A stretch of 64,000 bases of DNA, from contig NZ_WOSY01000009.1 of the NCBI RefSeq assembly GCF_011516755.1, positions 113,902-177,901 on the forward strand. Direction: 5' to 3'. Position numbers and translations under genes: made by a program. This document shows positions 1 through 8,885 of the stretch, piece by piece; position 1 is the first letter of the stretch; each line of letters starts with the position of its first letter. The notes below the pieces were generated by a model. The model was not told where the DNA came from and ran no database searches. It worked only from the letters and a program-made list of their open reading frames with translations. This DNA comes from Acetobacter conturbans (GTDB lineage: Bacteria > Pseudomonadota > Alphaproteobacteria > Acetobacterales > Acetobacteraceae).

Positions 1-1664
1 GTCGCCTCCGACTGGGCTGGCGAACGAGTAGCGCAGTGCGGGACGGATATCGAGAGGCCGCCGCACAGTTCCATAATGCGCTCCAGCCTTATCTTTTGCG
101 ACGCGACAAGCGCGAAGACGAAGATGTGCTCAGGTTCAAAGAGGCAAGCGGGCTATCCGAACACGACTATCGGCATCTGCGGGAGGTCGCTGTTGAGTTC
201 AACGACCTAAGTCCGGCCTGGCGCCAGGCGGTTTGTGCGGCGGAGGCGCTATCGGTTGTTCGGGAACCTGTGATGGATAGCCGGACGAAACGATTGCGCC
301 TGACCATCGGTAACGGTCATGGCCTTGCTGGTGTCATCGATCAAGCATTTTACGACAAGGAAGAGGATAAGAGGCAGGTTGAGGAAGACCGGGCTCAGGC
401 CGATGACGAGATGGGAACGTCTGGTCTTGATCTGGTTGCCAGGCCACCGGCCGGCAATCGGTCTGCGTTGTGGGCGTCCGTCCTGCAAAATGCGCTCGGA
501 AACGATCCGGACATCCTGTTCGATCATCCGGCGATCCTGGCGGCCATCCGAACCATCGAAGAAGAAACCGAGCGGGGCGAAAAGGTGCTGGTCTTTGGAC
601 GCTTTACCCGCCCCATGCGCGCCCTGGTGAGGCTGCTCAATGCGCGGCAGATGCTTAAGGCCGTCGAGCAAGCGACCCCCTGGCCGCAAGCCAAGGTGCA
701 TGAAGACGAGTGGCCAGCCGTGCACGCCGCACACCGCCAGTTAGCGTCGAAGGTGGACTTGACCCGGCTCGACGACCTCCTGGCCCAACTTCGCCGGGAA
801 AGCGGCCAGCGTGCGAGGCAGCGAGAAGGGCTTCTCGTGCGTCTGCGTGCAGGGCTGGCGCATGACGAAGCCAACGGCAAATGCCTCGCCATTCTCGATG
901 CCATCGGACGCCAGACGGCGCCCGTGACCGGCGATGATGAAGAAGACGAGCGCCACATGGCTCTGCTGGCACGGGCTATCGCCGCAAATACCGACGGTCC
1001 GGATGCATCTAATGCCGACCTCGCAAGCGCATTCCGAGCCTTGGTAGAAGCGGTCGCGGACCGTGATAGCGGCGAGGAACAAGGAGAGGAATTCGACGAG
1101 GAACAAGCGGCAAGGGCCTGGAACGTCCTCGAAGAGCATTTGCGGGAAGGGTACACAAGCCGGCAAGGGGGATTCGCCCGGCTGATGTACGGTGAAACCA
1201 AGCTGCAGACGCGCCGTATGATCCAACTCGCCTTCAACCGGTCGAACAGCTTCCCGCGCGTGCTCGTAGCGCAGTCGCTTGTGGGGCGCGAAGGGCTCAA
1301 TCTTCACGAGAGCTGCCGGATCGTTGTCCTGCTGCATCCCGAGTGGAATCCGGGCGTGGTTGAGCAGCAGATCGGCCGCGTCGACCGCGTGAATTCCCGG
1401 TGGGCGAAGATGCTGCGGCAGGCGATTGATGCTGGGAGAAATGGGTCTGATCTCCCCCGTATTGAAATCTGTCCGATCATCTTCAAAGGAACCTACGACG
1501 AGCACAATTGGAACGTCCTCCAGGAGCGTTGGGAGGATCTGCGCTCCCAACTGCATGGAGAAGCGGTCCCGGCACGCCTGCGGGTGAGCGAGGACGAGGA
1601 AGGGCGTGCGATCCTTGATGAAGTCGCGGCGGCCAGGCCAAACTTCTCACCCCGGAAAATCTGA
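1..1664 (+). CDS. SF2/SNF2-type helicase, C-terminal part (cut by window edge)
   Basis: The frame is open back to base 3 with no stop, so the GTG at 36 is probably internal and the real start lies left of the window. The visible part begins with the LQPYLLRRDKRED stretch that ends the first RecA-like lobe of SNF2-type helicases. It continues through a long acidic insert and ends in the second lobe: VLVFGRFTRPM near residue 195, LVAQSLVGREGLNLHE (motif V region) near 410 and QQIGRVDRVNS (motif VI) near 445. Such proteins use ATP to remodel or translocate on DNA, and large members occur in phage-defence loci such as DISARM. That role is inference here, because no partner gene is visible. The stop at 1662 sits 40 bases before a decayed IS3 element. 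Confidence is high for helicase and low for the exact system. Confidence 0.75.
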   Translation, partial: RLRLGWRTSSAVRDGYREAAAQFHNALQPYLLRRDKREDEDVLRFKEASGLSEHDYRHLREVAVEFNDLSPAWRQAVCAAEALSVVREPVMDSRTKRLRLTIGNGHGLAGVIDQAFYDKEEDKRQVEEDRAQADDEMGTSGLDLVARPPAGNRSALWASVLQNALGNDPDILFDHPAILAAIRTIEEETERGEKVLVFGRFTRPMRALVRLLNARQMLKAVEQATPWPQAKVHEDEWPAVHAAHRQLASKVDLTRLDDLLAQLRRESGQRARQREGLLVRLRAGLAHDEANGKCLAILDAIGRQTAPVTGDDEEDERHMALLARAIAANTDGPDASNADLASAFRALVEAVADRDSGEEQGEEFDEEQAARAWNVLEEHLREGYTSRQGGFARLMYGETKLQTRRMIQLAFNRSNSFPRVLVAQSLVGREGLNLHESCRIVVLLHPEWNPGVVEQQIGRVDRVNSRWAKMLRQAIDAGRNGSDLPRIEICPIIFKGTYDEHNWNVLQERWEDLRSQLHGEAVPARLRVSEDEEGRAILDEVAAARPNFSPRKI

Positions 1665-1703
1665 CGCGCATTTGGCGAGGCACGGCATGCTATCTTTGCT
1701 GCA

Positions 1704-1730
1704 TGTGACCCTGCCCCCTGAAATGCCCTC
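1704..1730 (+). repeat. Left terminal inverted repeat of the IS3 element
   Basis: The outer TGTGACCCTGCCCCC and the inner ATGCCCTC match the reverse complement of 2821-2846, with a few mismatches and a one-base length difference in the middle. Confidence 0.85.
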
Positions 1731-1765
1731 GATTTGAAGTAAGGTCTGTCCATTGGAGACAGGCG

Positions 1766-2822
1766 ATGAAGAAAGCACGTTTCACACAGGACCAGATCAT
1801 TGGTATCCTGAAGGAGCATCAGGCGGGCGCCACGGCGGCCGATCTGTGCCGCAGGCACGGGATCAGCGATGCGACCTTCTACACATGGCGGTCGAAATAC
1901 GGCGGGATGGAGGTGTCGGAAGCACGGCGGCTCAAGGCTCTGGAAGAGGAGAACGCGAAGCTGAAGCGGCTCCTGGCGGAGAGCGTGATGGACGTCTCGA
2001 CGCTGAAGGAACTGCTGGCAAAAAAACTCGTGACGCCCGGCTTGCGGCGAGAAGCTGCGACCTGGGCGATTACGGAGCGGGATTACTCGCAGCGGCGGGC
2101 CTGCCGGCTGATCGGCATCGATCCGAAGACCTGGCGATATGCGTCACGGCGTCCGGCCGAAGAGGCAGCACGGATGCGCTTGCGCGAACTGGCCGCGGAA
2201 CGGCGCCGGTTCGGCTATCGGCGTCTGCAGATCCTGCTCGACCGGGAGGGGGTGGCGATGAACCACAAGGAGCTGTTCCGGCTGTATCGCGAGAAAGGGC
2301 TGTCGGTCCGCAAGCGTGGCGGCCGGAAACGGGCGACGGGCACGCGCTCGCCGATACGGACGACGGTTCCGGGTGCTGACGGTGGTGGACGACTACACGC
2401 GCGAATGCCTGGCGCTGGTAGCGGATACATCGTTGTCAGGCGAACGGCTCGGCCGCGAACTCGATCGGATCGGGGAACATCGCGGCTGGCCGCTGATGAT
2501 CGTCAGTGACAACGGCACTGAGATGACTTCGAACGCCATCCTGGCCTGGCAGGAAAAGCGGTCGGTGCTGTGGCACTACATCGCACCGGGCAAGCCGCAG
2601 CAGAACGGGTTCGTCGAGAGCTTCAACGGCCGGTTCCGTGACGAATGCCTCAACGAGCATCTGTTCCGCAACATCGCCCATGTTCGGACGGTCATCGACG
2701 CCTGGCGAGCCGACTACAACGCCATCAGGCCCCACACCAGCCTCAATGGCGTGACGCCAGAGGCTTTCGCCCAACACGCCAATAAGGCATACAGCAACCC
2801 TCAGACCCTAACTCAAAACTGA
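1766..2822 (+). pseudogene. IS3-family transposase, orfA/orfB fused, internally deleted and frameshifted
   Basis: The first frame (1766 to about 2345) gives the OrfA helix-turn-helix (MKKARFTQDQIIGILKEHQ, then FYTWRSKYGG) and a leucine-zipper-like stretch. It then runs directly into OrfB (VTPGLRREA, RRFGYRRLQILLDREG) across a run of seven A at about 2020. In relatives this is normally the programmed frameshift site. After [10 protein letters not shown] the frame is lost and coding resumes in another frame at [17 protein letters not shown] (about 2360). The segment that normally holds the first catalytic Asp (W-x-x-D-F) is missing. The remaining DDE residues are visible in [11 protein letters not shown] and the Glu of [16 protein letters not shown]. 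The element cannot make an active transposase. Confidence 0.85.
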
Positions 2823-2846
2823 GGGCATGCTGGGGGCAGGGTCACA
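2821..2846 (-). repeat. Right terminal inverted repeat of the IS3 element
   Basis: GAGGGCATGC followed by TGGGGGCAGGGTCACA is the reverse complement of the left end at 1704. The transposase stop codon lies at the edge of this repeat. Confidence 0.85.
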
Positions 2847-2993
2847 TGGACGATAATGCCCTTCTCGCTGGTTATGGGGCTGTTCGGCATTTTTTCCGGA
2901 GATTGTGGTCCTGACCGGCTATTCCGTTTCTCGCTCAACTGCTTATCCGCATCAAGGATGCAGACAGGCAGGCTTCGCCCTCATTTCAGCCGT

Positions 2994-3809
2994 TCAATCT
3001 TCCTTCTGCATTTCCCGAAAGCGGATAGGCGTCATGCCAATGAGACGCGTGAAGGCTTTGGCGAACGCACTCAGGGACGCATATCCCACCTCGGCGGCCA
3101 CGTCTGTCACGCGCTGACCTTCCGCCAGCAGGGTGGCAGCCTGGAACAGGCGGGCCTGAGTGATCCAGTCCTGCCAGGTTAGTCCGGTTTCAGCGAGAAA
3201 ATGGCGGCGGAAACTGCGCTCTGACATTCCGGCGTGAGTGAGGGCTATGGTCAGAGTTGCCTGACCGGGACTGACAAGGGCTGCATCCACGGCGCGTACG
3301 AGAGACGGGTGTGTGACGCGCGGCAACACGAAAAGCCGGTCTGCTACCGCTTGCAGCTGTTCCACACAGAGTAGGCTAAGCGTCTGAAAAAAGCTTTGGG
3401 TAATAGGGGCCTGCTCGTCCGGACCGTCAGGCCAGCGCAGTGCATGGAACAGCATCTCTCGTACAACGGCTGTTACAGGGAATGTGCGGATATGCTGGGC
3501 ACCGCCACTCGGGAAATACACCGGATCAAAATAGACGGATACTCCATCCAGATTACGGATCATGGTTCGATGACGTGTCCCCGCCGGTATCCAGATGGCA
3601 TGGCCGGTGGGGAGGAGATGCCGACCATCCGGCCCTTCGATCTGCGTCGTGCCGCTCCGTGCGTAGGTGATCTGGTGGTAGGGGTGCTCGTGCCAGTCGT
3701 AAAATATGGCTGAAGAAGACTTACGGAATGCAAATCCCGGGTTTTTCGGACAATCGAGGCCGGTGTCGTTGAGGACTGTCTGGGTCTCCTCGACAGTAAG
3801 AATCTTCAT
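2994..3809 (-). CDS. AraC-family transcriptional regulator with cupin sensor domain
   Basis: This 271-residue protein has an N-terminal cupin-like ligand domain (HEHPYHQITYARSG, then LLPTGHAIWIPAGTRH around residues 38-80). Its C-terminal double helix-turn-helix of the AraC/XylS type shows MSERSFRRHFLAETGL and VTDVAAEVGYASLSAFAKAF. It is transcribed away from a SAM-dependent methyltransferase, with 89 bases between the start codons, so it most likely controls that divergent gene and itself. The effector is not evident. A second, truncated AraC-type C-terminus lies beyond the methyltransferase. The family call is firm; the target is inference from position. Confidence 0.9.
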   Translation of the reverse strand: MKILTVEETQTVLNDTGLDCPKNPGFAFRKSSSAIFYDWHEHPYHQITYARSGTTQIEGPDGRHLLPTGHAIWIPAGTRHRTMIRNLDGVSVYFDPVYFPSGGAQHIRTFPVTAVVREMLFHALRWPDGPDEQAPITQSFFQTLSLLCVEQLQAVADRLFVLPRVTHPSLVRAVDAALVSPGQATLTIALTHAGMSERSFRRHFLAETGLTWQDWITQARLFQAATLLAEGQRVTDVAAEVGYASLSAFAKAFTRLIGMTPIRFREMQKED

Positions 3810-3898
3810 TGGCCGAAATCCGTCTACTTATGGCCGGATGTCGTTAGTCGGCCAGTTGGTCTTTCCTTTATCCTGAACCGATACGGAAAGGAATGAAG

Positions 3899-4669
3899 AT
3901 GTCCACCTCGACGCCCCATGACAGTCAGATCGTTGCGCAATTCACGCGATGGGCCAGACCATTTTCTGAGCTGCCTATTCATGCCGAGGCTGAAAGCATG
4001 GCTCAAACTCTCGCGGCCTGCTCTGTCTCCAAGGGTATGACAGTTCTTGATGTGGCATGTGGTCCGGGTATCGTGGCCTGTGCACTGGCGCGTGAGGGCG
4101 CAGATGTGACGGGGATCGATCTGACCCCCGCCATGATCAACCAGGCACGTCACCGAGCCACCGATATGAATGTCAGCGTGGATTATCATGTTGGTGATGC
4201 CCGGCATCTGCCGTTTGAAGCGAACAGTTTCGATCGGGTCGTGACGCGCTACAGCTTTCATCACATGCAGGAGCCCGCGACCGTTCTGGCAGAAATGGTT
4301 CGCGTCTGCCGTCCGGGTGGCCGGATCATCGTCATTGATGCCACCCCGGCTCCGGAATGTCAGAAAGGATATGATCAGGCGGAGATGCTGCGTGACCCGT
4401 CCCATACAAGTGCCCTGACGCTGCCTCAACTGCTGTCACTGGGCGCTGAGGCAGAGCTGTCTCATGTGCTGACAGAGCAGTATCGCCTCGAATCCCGCCT
4501 GCAGGATCAAGTGGCTCCGGAAGACTGGAGTGCACTGAAAACAATGTTTGCAGAGGATATTGCGAGCGGGCGCGACAGTCTGGGGATGGGGGCATGGGAG
4601 GCTGAAGACGGCATTCGTTTCTTTTTCCCTATTTCAATTGTGGGCTGGAGCAAAGCTGTGACGGAGTAA
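3899..4669 (+). CDS. Class I SAM-dependent methyltransferase
   Basis: This Rossmann-fold methyltransferase of about 256 residues has motif I VLDVACGPGIVACALA, the acidic loop VTGIDLTPAMI, motif II YHVGDARHLPFE and post-motif RPGGRIIVIDATP. This is the UbiE/Methyltransf_11 type, using S-adenosylmethionine on an unidentified small molecule. ATG 3899 is chosen over ATG 3893 because AAAGGA (3887-3892) sits six bases before it. The divergent AraC gene suggests inducible expression. The substrate cannot be deduced. Confidence 0.85.
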   Translation: MSTSTPHDSQIVAQFTRWARPFSELPIHAEAESMAQTLAACSVSKGMTVLDVACGPGIVACALAREGADVTGIDLTPAMINQARHRATDMNVSVDYHVGDARHLPFEANSFDRVVTRYSFHHMQEPATVLAEMVRVCRPGGRIIVIDATPAPECQKGYDQAEMLRDPSHTSALTLPQLLSLGAEAELSHVLTEQYRLESRLQDQVAPEDWSALKTMFAEDIASGRDSLGMGAWEAEDGIRFFFPISIVGWSKAVTE

Positions 4670-4794
4670 GCCGACTGCTGTGCCAGCTTTCTTCAAGTGG
4701 AAAGCGAGGTGGCCAATACAAACCCGTTTTCCACCCTTTCCAAATGATAGAGAGAGTTTCATGAGCATCGCCACTACGTCCGAAGCCCCTTATT

Positions 4795-5061
4795 ATGCAC
4801 ATGGAGGCGCTGGCGCAGCAGGCGGAGGCTTCCGTCAGAACCCTCGCCCGTCTGGCACTGGAGGAGTTGGGCTGTTCCCTCTCAGCATGGCGCCAGCAGG
4901 CAGATGTTCTGGCCGCCGTTCCGATGCTTGTTTCAGGGCAACCGGTGGGCTTGATTTCCGAGGTGCTGGGTTATGAAACGCCAAGTGCATTTGCCGCGAT
5001 ATTCAGGCGAATTATAGGGGGTTCGCCCACTACCTATCGATCAGCCCAGCATCCGGGATAA
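4795..5061 (+). pseudogene. AraC-family regulator remnant (C-terminal DNA-binding part only)
   Basis: The frame encodes only an AraC-type C-terminal domain: SVRTLARLALEELGCSLSAW and then LISEVLGYETPSAFAAIFRR followed by TTYR. No sensor domain precedes it. A well-placed ATG at 4761 with an upstream GAGAGAG lies in a different frame, so the 5' part looks deleted or shifted. It is best read as a remnant of a second AraC gene. It is not a copy of the regulator at 2994-3809, because the residues differ throughout. Confidence 0.7.
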
Positions 5062-5223
5062 CTGCCTTTTTTGGCGAAAGTAAGCCCCACACGGGAGCGG
5101 TTCAGAATCTCAGCCAAGCTGAAAACAGACTGTCTGCTATGTTGCTTGCAGTGCCACAAAGCTGACAGTCATCTTCCCCCCCCCTTTCCTGCCGAATACG
5201 CAAACAACTTCCCCACAATCCAA

Positions 5224-5275
5224 CCGGTTTCCAAAGGCACTGCCTTTGGTGGGGTCTCGGGGCAAAGCCCCGCCG
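5224..5275. repeat. REP-like extragenic palindrome, copy 1
   Basis: CCGGTTT is followed by the perfect palindrome CCAAAGGCA-C-TGCCTTTGG (5231-5249) and then a GGGGC-AAA-GCCCC hairpin (5259-5271). The same core recurs at 57990 and, inverted, at 58080. It lies just beyond the stop of the SUV3-like helicase gene. Confidence 0.8.
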
Positions 5276-5287
5276 CGCTTACATCCC

Positions 5288-7723
5288 CTATCGCCGGTCT
5301 TTCTGCTTCTTCGTCCGGCTCTGCTGCCGCAGCACACTTTCGATCCACTCATTGAGCCGCTGCGTCGTTTCTTCAGCCGCTTCCAGATCCGGATAGGTCT
5401 CAGGGAAACGCAGTGCCAGCCAGCGCCACGCCACAAGCCGTTTGTGGCGCTTCTCAGCTCGCTCAAGCTCTTCCCGACCCGCACGATCCGGGGGTGGCAG
5501 ACGACCTGTTCCCGGCGGTGGAATGCGCGCTCCGGCGGCATGGTCGGCGGCCCAGCCGACAAGACGACTGATGCCATTGTCGCGGTCATCGACGGGGCAC
5601 ATGGCGTAGGTCCAGCGCTGGGTGAGATCCAGCCCCTCCACGCCTTCCAGAGCTGAGGCAATGGCGAAGGGCTGCTCCATGTCGGACAGACGGTAGTTGG
5701 GGTCGTCAGGGCGCAGCACGGCGCGCCGGATGCGGGCCAGCACGCCGTAGAGGCTGTCGGAGCCGATCTCCGTGGCGATGGCGCGGACGATGTCGGCGTC
5801 CGGCTGCACGAATGGTCGGAGTTCCTCGGGCGCGACGGGGTCGGCATTGAGATGGTCGCGGATGAAGTGCGGACTGCCAGCGTCCGCCAGCACGGCGACA
5901 ATGCCATCCTCATGCTTGCCGAAGCGGCCGGCGCGACCACCGATCTGCTTGACCTCCTGCACGGTGAGATCGCGTGTCTGGCGTCCGTCGAACTTCCGCA
6001 GCGCGGCGAACACGATGCGACGGATGGAAAGGTTCAGTCCCATGCCGATGGCATCGGTGGCGATCAGGATATCGGCGCTCCCTGCGTTGAAACGCTGCGC
6101 CTCGGCGCGACGGACTTCCGGGCTGAGGGCGCCATATACAACGGCCACGCTCCGTCCGCGCTCCATCAGGGCAGCGCGCAGGTCCAGCACTTCACGGCGG
6201 GAGAAGGCGATGAGCGCATCGCCCGCTTTTAGTTCGTTGAGCCGGACGGGCGCGGATGCGGCCCTCAGAGGACTTTTGCGCTGAAGAGAGATTTCGTCGA
6301 CCGGGTCGCCGCAGAGTTCGGCGATCCGCCGCACCATCGGGATACATTCCGGTGCACCGAGGACGTAGAGATGCCGGGCCGGTGCGCCCATGATGGCGGC
6401 AGTCCATGCCGCGCCGCGATCCGGGTCGAACAGCATCTGCGCTTCATCGATCACGGCGACATCGACGGGATTGAAGAAGGGGCACATCTCCACGGTTGCG
6501 GCCAGATGCCGACTGCCGTGGGCAACGATGCGCTCCTCACCCGTAGAGAGCGAGGCTTCCACGCCCCGCGCTGCCAGAGCCTCGCGGAACTCATGGGCGA
6601 GGAGACGCAGGGGAGCGAGTGCAAGGCCGCTCTCGGCTCGCGCCAGTGCATCGAGGGCCGTGTGCGACTTGCCGCTGTTGGTCGGGCCTGTGACCAGCGT
6701 GATGCGTCGTTCAAGCGCGCGGGCCGTGCGGAAATGGGCAGCGTAGCGGTCGAGGGCGGCCACGCGGGCGATCACCGAGTTGGCGACGTGCTTGCCGACG
6801 TTGGGAGGCTCGGGCAGTGGCGTGTCGCCGCGTCGTCCGCTTTCGCGTCCACGTTTTTCCTTGCGGTCGAAAAACTCTTCGTTGGTCCGACGCCAGTCGG
6901 GCAGCAGCGCACGGAGAGCGACGAGTTCGTTGGGATCAAACTCCCACAGCTCGTGGCCCTCTTTCTGGAGGATGCGACGGGCGACCGGGATGCGGTTCTC
7001 GGCAATCCAGCGAAAGGCCTCGCGCTGGGAGCAGTGCAGGAGGCGCGGCACGTCCTGAAAGCCCACGAGACTGCTTTCCCAGTCCTGTAGGCGCTTCTCC
7101 TCCTTCTCGCGCCGCGTGCGTGCCGTCTGTTCGATGGAGGCTTCGTGCCGCGCCCGGGCTTCCTCGGCTTCCTGTGCCGTGCCGATAAAACGGTCGCGGT
7201 CGGACATGTTGAATGCTTCGGCGATGGCTTCCGCGAGGCGCGCAGTCTGCGCGGCTGACAGGACTCGCCCGGTATCGAGCATGTCCGCCTGCATCCCCGC
7301 CAGCGCCGCTTTCGGGGTGTCTCCCAGTTCGTGGAAGCGGGCGGCCATGACCGGCTTCAGGGCAGCGAACAGATCCTCATCCGTGGCGGTCGGGTCTTCG
7401 ACCGCTGCAACGGCCTGTTCCATGTCCTCGCGTGAGATCCAGATCCGTCCGTCGCGCCGGGTCTGGTCCATCAGGCGGGACGTCCACCGCTTGCGCCTGA
7501 CGCCACACAGAGCGGACCGGAACATATCGTCCGGCACTTCCTGCGCTCCCGGCGTCAGGGCGCGTCCTATGCGCCTGAGAAGGGCCTGCTCCTCTCGCGG
7601 TTCTATGGACAGTTCCGTGCGCCTCAGCGCCGTTTCAAGGGCGGCCCGTGCGGGCGACGAAGCTTGATGAGGAGACGACGAGAGGGAAAGGGTGGGCTGG
7701 CGGGAACCGCGGGGCGCATTCAT
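5288..7723 (-). CDS. SUV3-like ATP-dependent RNA helicase
   Basis: This 811-residue SF2 helicase resembles mitochondrial SUV3 and its alphaproteobacterial homologues. The Walker A motif GPTNSGKSHTALDAL lies near residue 345, the DEAQM Walker B near 425, and GAPECIPMVRRIAELCGD follows it. IATDAIGMGLNL and QIGGRAGRFG (motif VI) lie near 560-600. SUV3 proteins unwind RNA in degradosome-type complexes. The roughly 330-residue N-terminal region, rich in charged helices (TRREKEEKRLQDWESS), is specific to the bacterial branch and has no function I recognise. ATG 7723 gives MNAPRGS. A GTG at 7771 extends the frame by 16 residues, and neither start has a strong ribosome site. Confidence 0.85.
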   Translation of the reverse strand: MNAPRGSRQPTLSLSSSPHQASSPARAALETALRRTELSIEPREEQALLRRIGRALTPGAQEVPDDMFRSALCGVRRKRWTSRLMDQTRRDGRIWISREDMEQAVAAVEDPTATDEDLFAALKPVMAARFHELGDTPKAALAGMQADMLDTGRVLSAAQTARLAEAIAEAFNMSDRDRFIGTAQEAEEARARHEASIEQTARTRREKEEKRLQDWESSLVGFQDVPRLLHCSQREAFRWIAENRIPVARRILQKEGHELWEFDPNELVALRALLPDWRRTNEEFFDRKEKRGRESGRRGDTPLPEPPNVGKHVANSVIARVAALDRYAAHFRTARALERRITLVTGPTNSGKSHTALDALARAESGLALAPLRLLAHEFREALAARGVEASLSTGEERIVAHGSRHLAATVEMCPFFNPVDVAVIDEAQMLFDPDRGAAWTAAIMGAPARHLYVLGAPECIPMVRRIAELCGDPVDEISLQRKSPLRAASAPVRLNELKAGDALIAFSRREVLDLRAALMERGRSVAVVYGALSPEVRRAEAQRFNAGSADILIATDAIGMGLNLSIRRIVFAALRKFDGRQTRDLTVQEVKQIGGRAGRFGKHEDGIVAVLADAGSPHFIRDHLNADPVAPEELRPFVQPDADIVRAIATEIGSDSLYGVLARIRRAVLRPDDPNYRLSDMEQPFAIASALEGVEGLDLTQRWTYAMCPVDDRDNGISRLVGWAADHAAGARIPPPGTGRLPPPDRAGREELERAEKRHKRLVAWRWLALRFPETYPDLEAAEETTQRLNEWIESVLRQQSRTKKQKDRR

Positions 7724-7846
7724 GGGTGAGAGTGTGCGCGATTGGGTTTCATCGAACAATAGCGGACGCACGCTGCTGCAATATTGTCGTACAAGTCCTC
7801 ACGCTCGTGTCGGGGATGCACGATGCCCGCTCATCACAGAAACGCA

Positions 7847-7884
7847 CAAAAAAAGCCGGATGGGAGGAGTCCCATCCGGTTTTT
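7847..7884 (-). terminator. Bidirectional intrinsic terminator after the DUF2501 gene
   Basis: A 10-bp perfect stem CCGGATGGGA / TCCCATCCGG with loop GGAG (7856-7879) is flanked by eight A on the left and five T on the right. It can therefore stop transcription from the minus-strand gene ending at 7900 and also from the plus strand. Confidence 0.9.
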
Positions 7885-7899
7885 GCGGTAAAGTGTAGC

Positions 7900-8427
7900 T
7901 TACTGGAGGCCCTGACCTTTTTTCGTCAGATCACTGCACAGCTTGACGCGCTTGGACTTGCTGAGCGTGGAGATGTCGAAGGGCGTGGTGGTGCCATTCG
8001 CCAGCAGACCCTGCCCACCCAGTGAATAATTCTGATCGTTCTTCACGTCGGCTCGCTTGGCGAGCTTGCGGGCTACGGAACGGCTGGTGGTGGTGTCAGT
8101 ATATTTCTTGTGGACGCAGTAAGACAGCAGGCCCGCCACGTTGCCGGGCGTTGCGTTGTCGATTGAGGGTAGTCCGTTTTCACCGAGCGCGCCCGGCGTT
8201 GCTGCGGTGGTGGCTCCCGTCACACCGCTGACCATCTGTGCGCCGGATGCCGGTGCGGACGCGGCATTGGCCGGATTGGTCACCGGAACAGAGCCCGGAG
8301 GAGGGGCTGACAACGTTGTTCCTGCGGGCAGTTGCTGGGCGGCTGTCTGAGCGTGTGCTGCCACACCGAATGAACCGAATGCCAGACCGCAGGATACGAC
8401 CAGCGCGATACGCTGAGATGCGAACAT
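7900..8427 (-). CDS. Exported DUF2501 (YjjA-like) protein
   Basis: This 175-residue protein starts with a clear signal peptide (MFASQRIALVVSCGLAFGS, cleavage likely after AHA near residue 26). A Pro/Ala/Ser-rich linker follows, then a DUF2501-type domain: GNVAGLLSYCVHKKY and, at the end, KRVKLCSDLTKKGQ. Two conserved cysteines, in the LSYC and KLCS motifs, could form a disulfide in the periplasm. E. coli YjjA is the best-known relative, and its function is unknown. It is a single gene with its own terminator. Confidence 0.8.
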   Translation of the reverse strand: MFASQRIALVVSCGLAFGSFGVAAHAQTAAQQLPAGTTLSAPPPGSVPVTNPANAASAPASGAQMVSGVTGATTAATPGALGENGLPSIDNATPGNVAGLLSYCVHKKYTDTTTSRSVARKLAKRADVKNDQNYSLGGQGLLANGTTTPFDISTLSKSKRVKLCSDLTKKGQGLQ

Positions 8428-8726
8428 AAAAACCTCTTACAAATAACGCGGTGCACTTCTTGATGTGTCCGGATGTTTTTCTTGCATCGGAACAGCAGAT
8501 GAACGCCGCTTTCACAACATAGAACGGGTATCCGACAGAAAAGTTCCGCCGATAGCCCGCGTATCCCGTTCCGCTGGAGGATGCCGCGCGGCCTCTGGCC
8601 GTTTCCCAATGAGATTCTGGCATGGATGAACCCGAAGGAAAGCGCGCGTTCAGACCATGAAATGGCCCCGCACAGGACGGACCTGTGAAACGGTATTGTT
8701 CGGATTGTAAGGGGAAAGGAAAATCC

Positions 8727-8802
<76 letters not shown>

Positions 8803-8885
8803 AGGATTTTCAGGAACCGGCCTCTTGGCTGGAACTGGCGGCGTTTTACCAGCCGTTCTGCCCCTGCGCAAGAGTGAAATCGGAA

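Larger units (their letters stand above)
1704..2846 (+). mobile_element. IS3-family insertion sequence (IS407-like), decayed
   Basis: The element is bounded by imperfect 26-27 bp terminal inverted repeats that begin TGTGACCCTGCCCCC on the left and match as the reverse complement on the right. It carries one IS3-type transposase in two broken frames. The four flanking bases are tgca (left) and tgga (right), so no exact 4-bp target duplication is present. That suggests decay or rearrangement after insertion. The interior is short for this group because a segment of the transposase is deleted. Confidence 0.85.

Noticed and set aside
1699..2851. Target-site duplication around the IS3 element
   Set aside because: The flanking four bases are tgca and tgga, which are similar but not identical, so no exact duplication is present.
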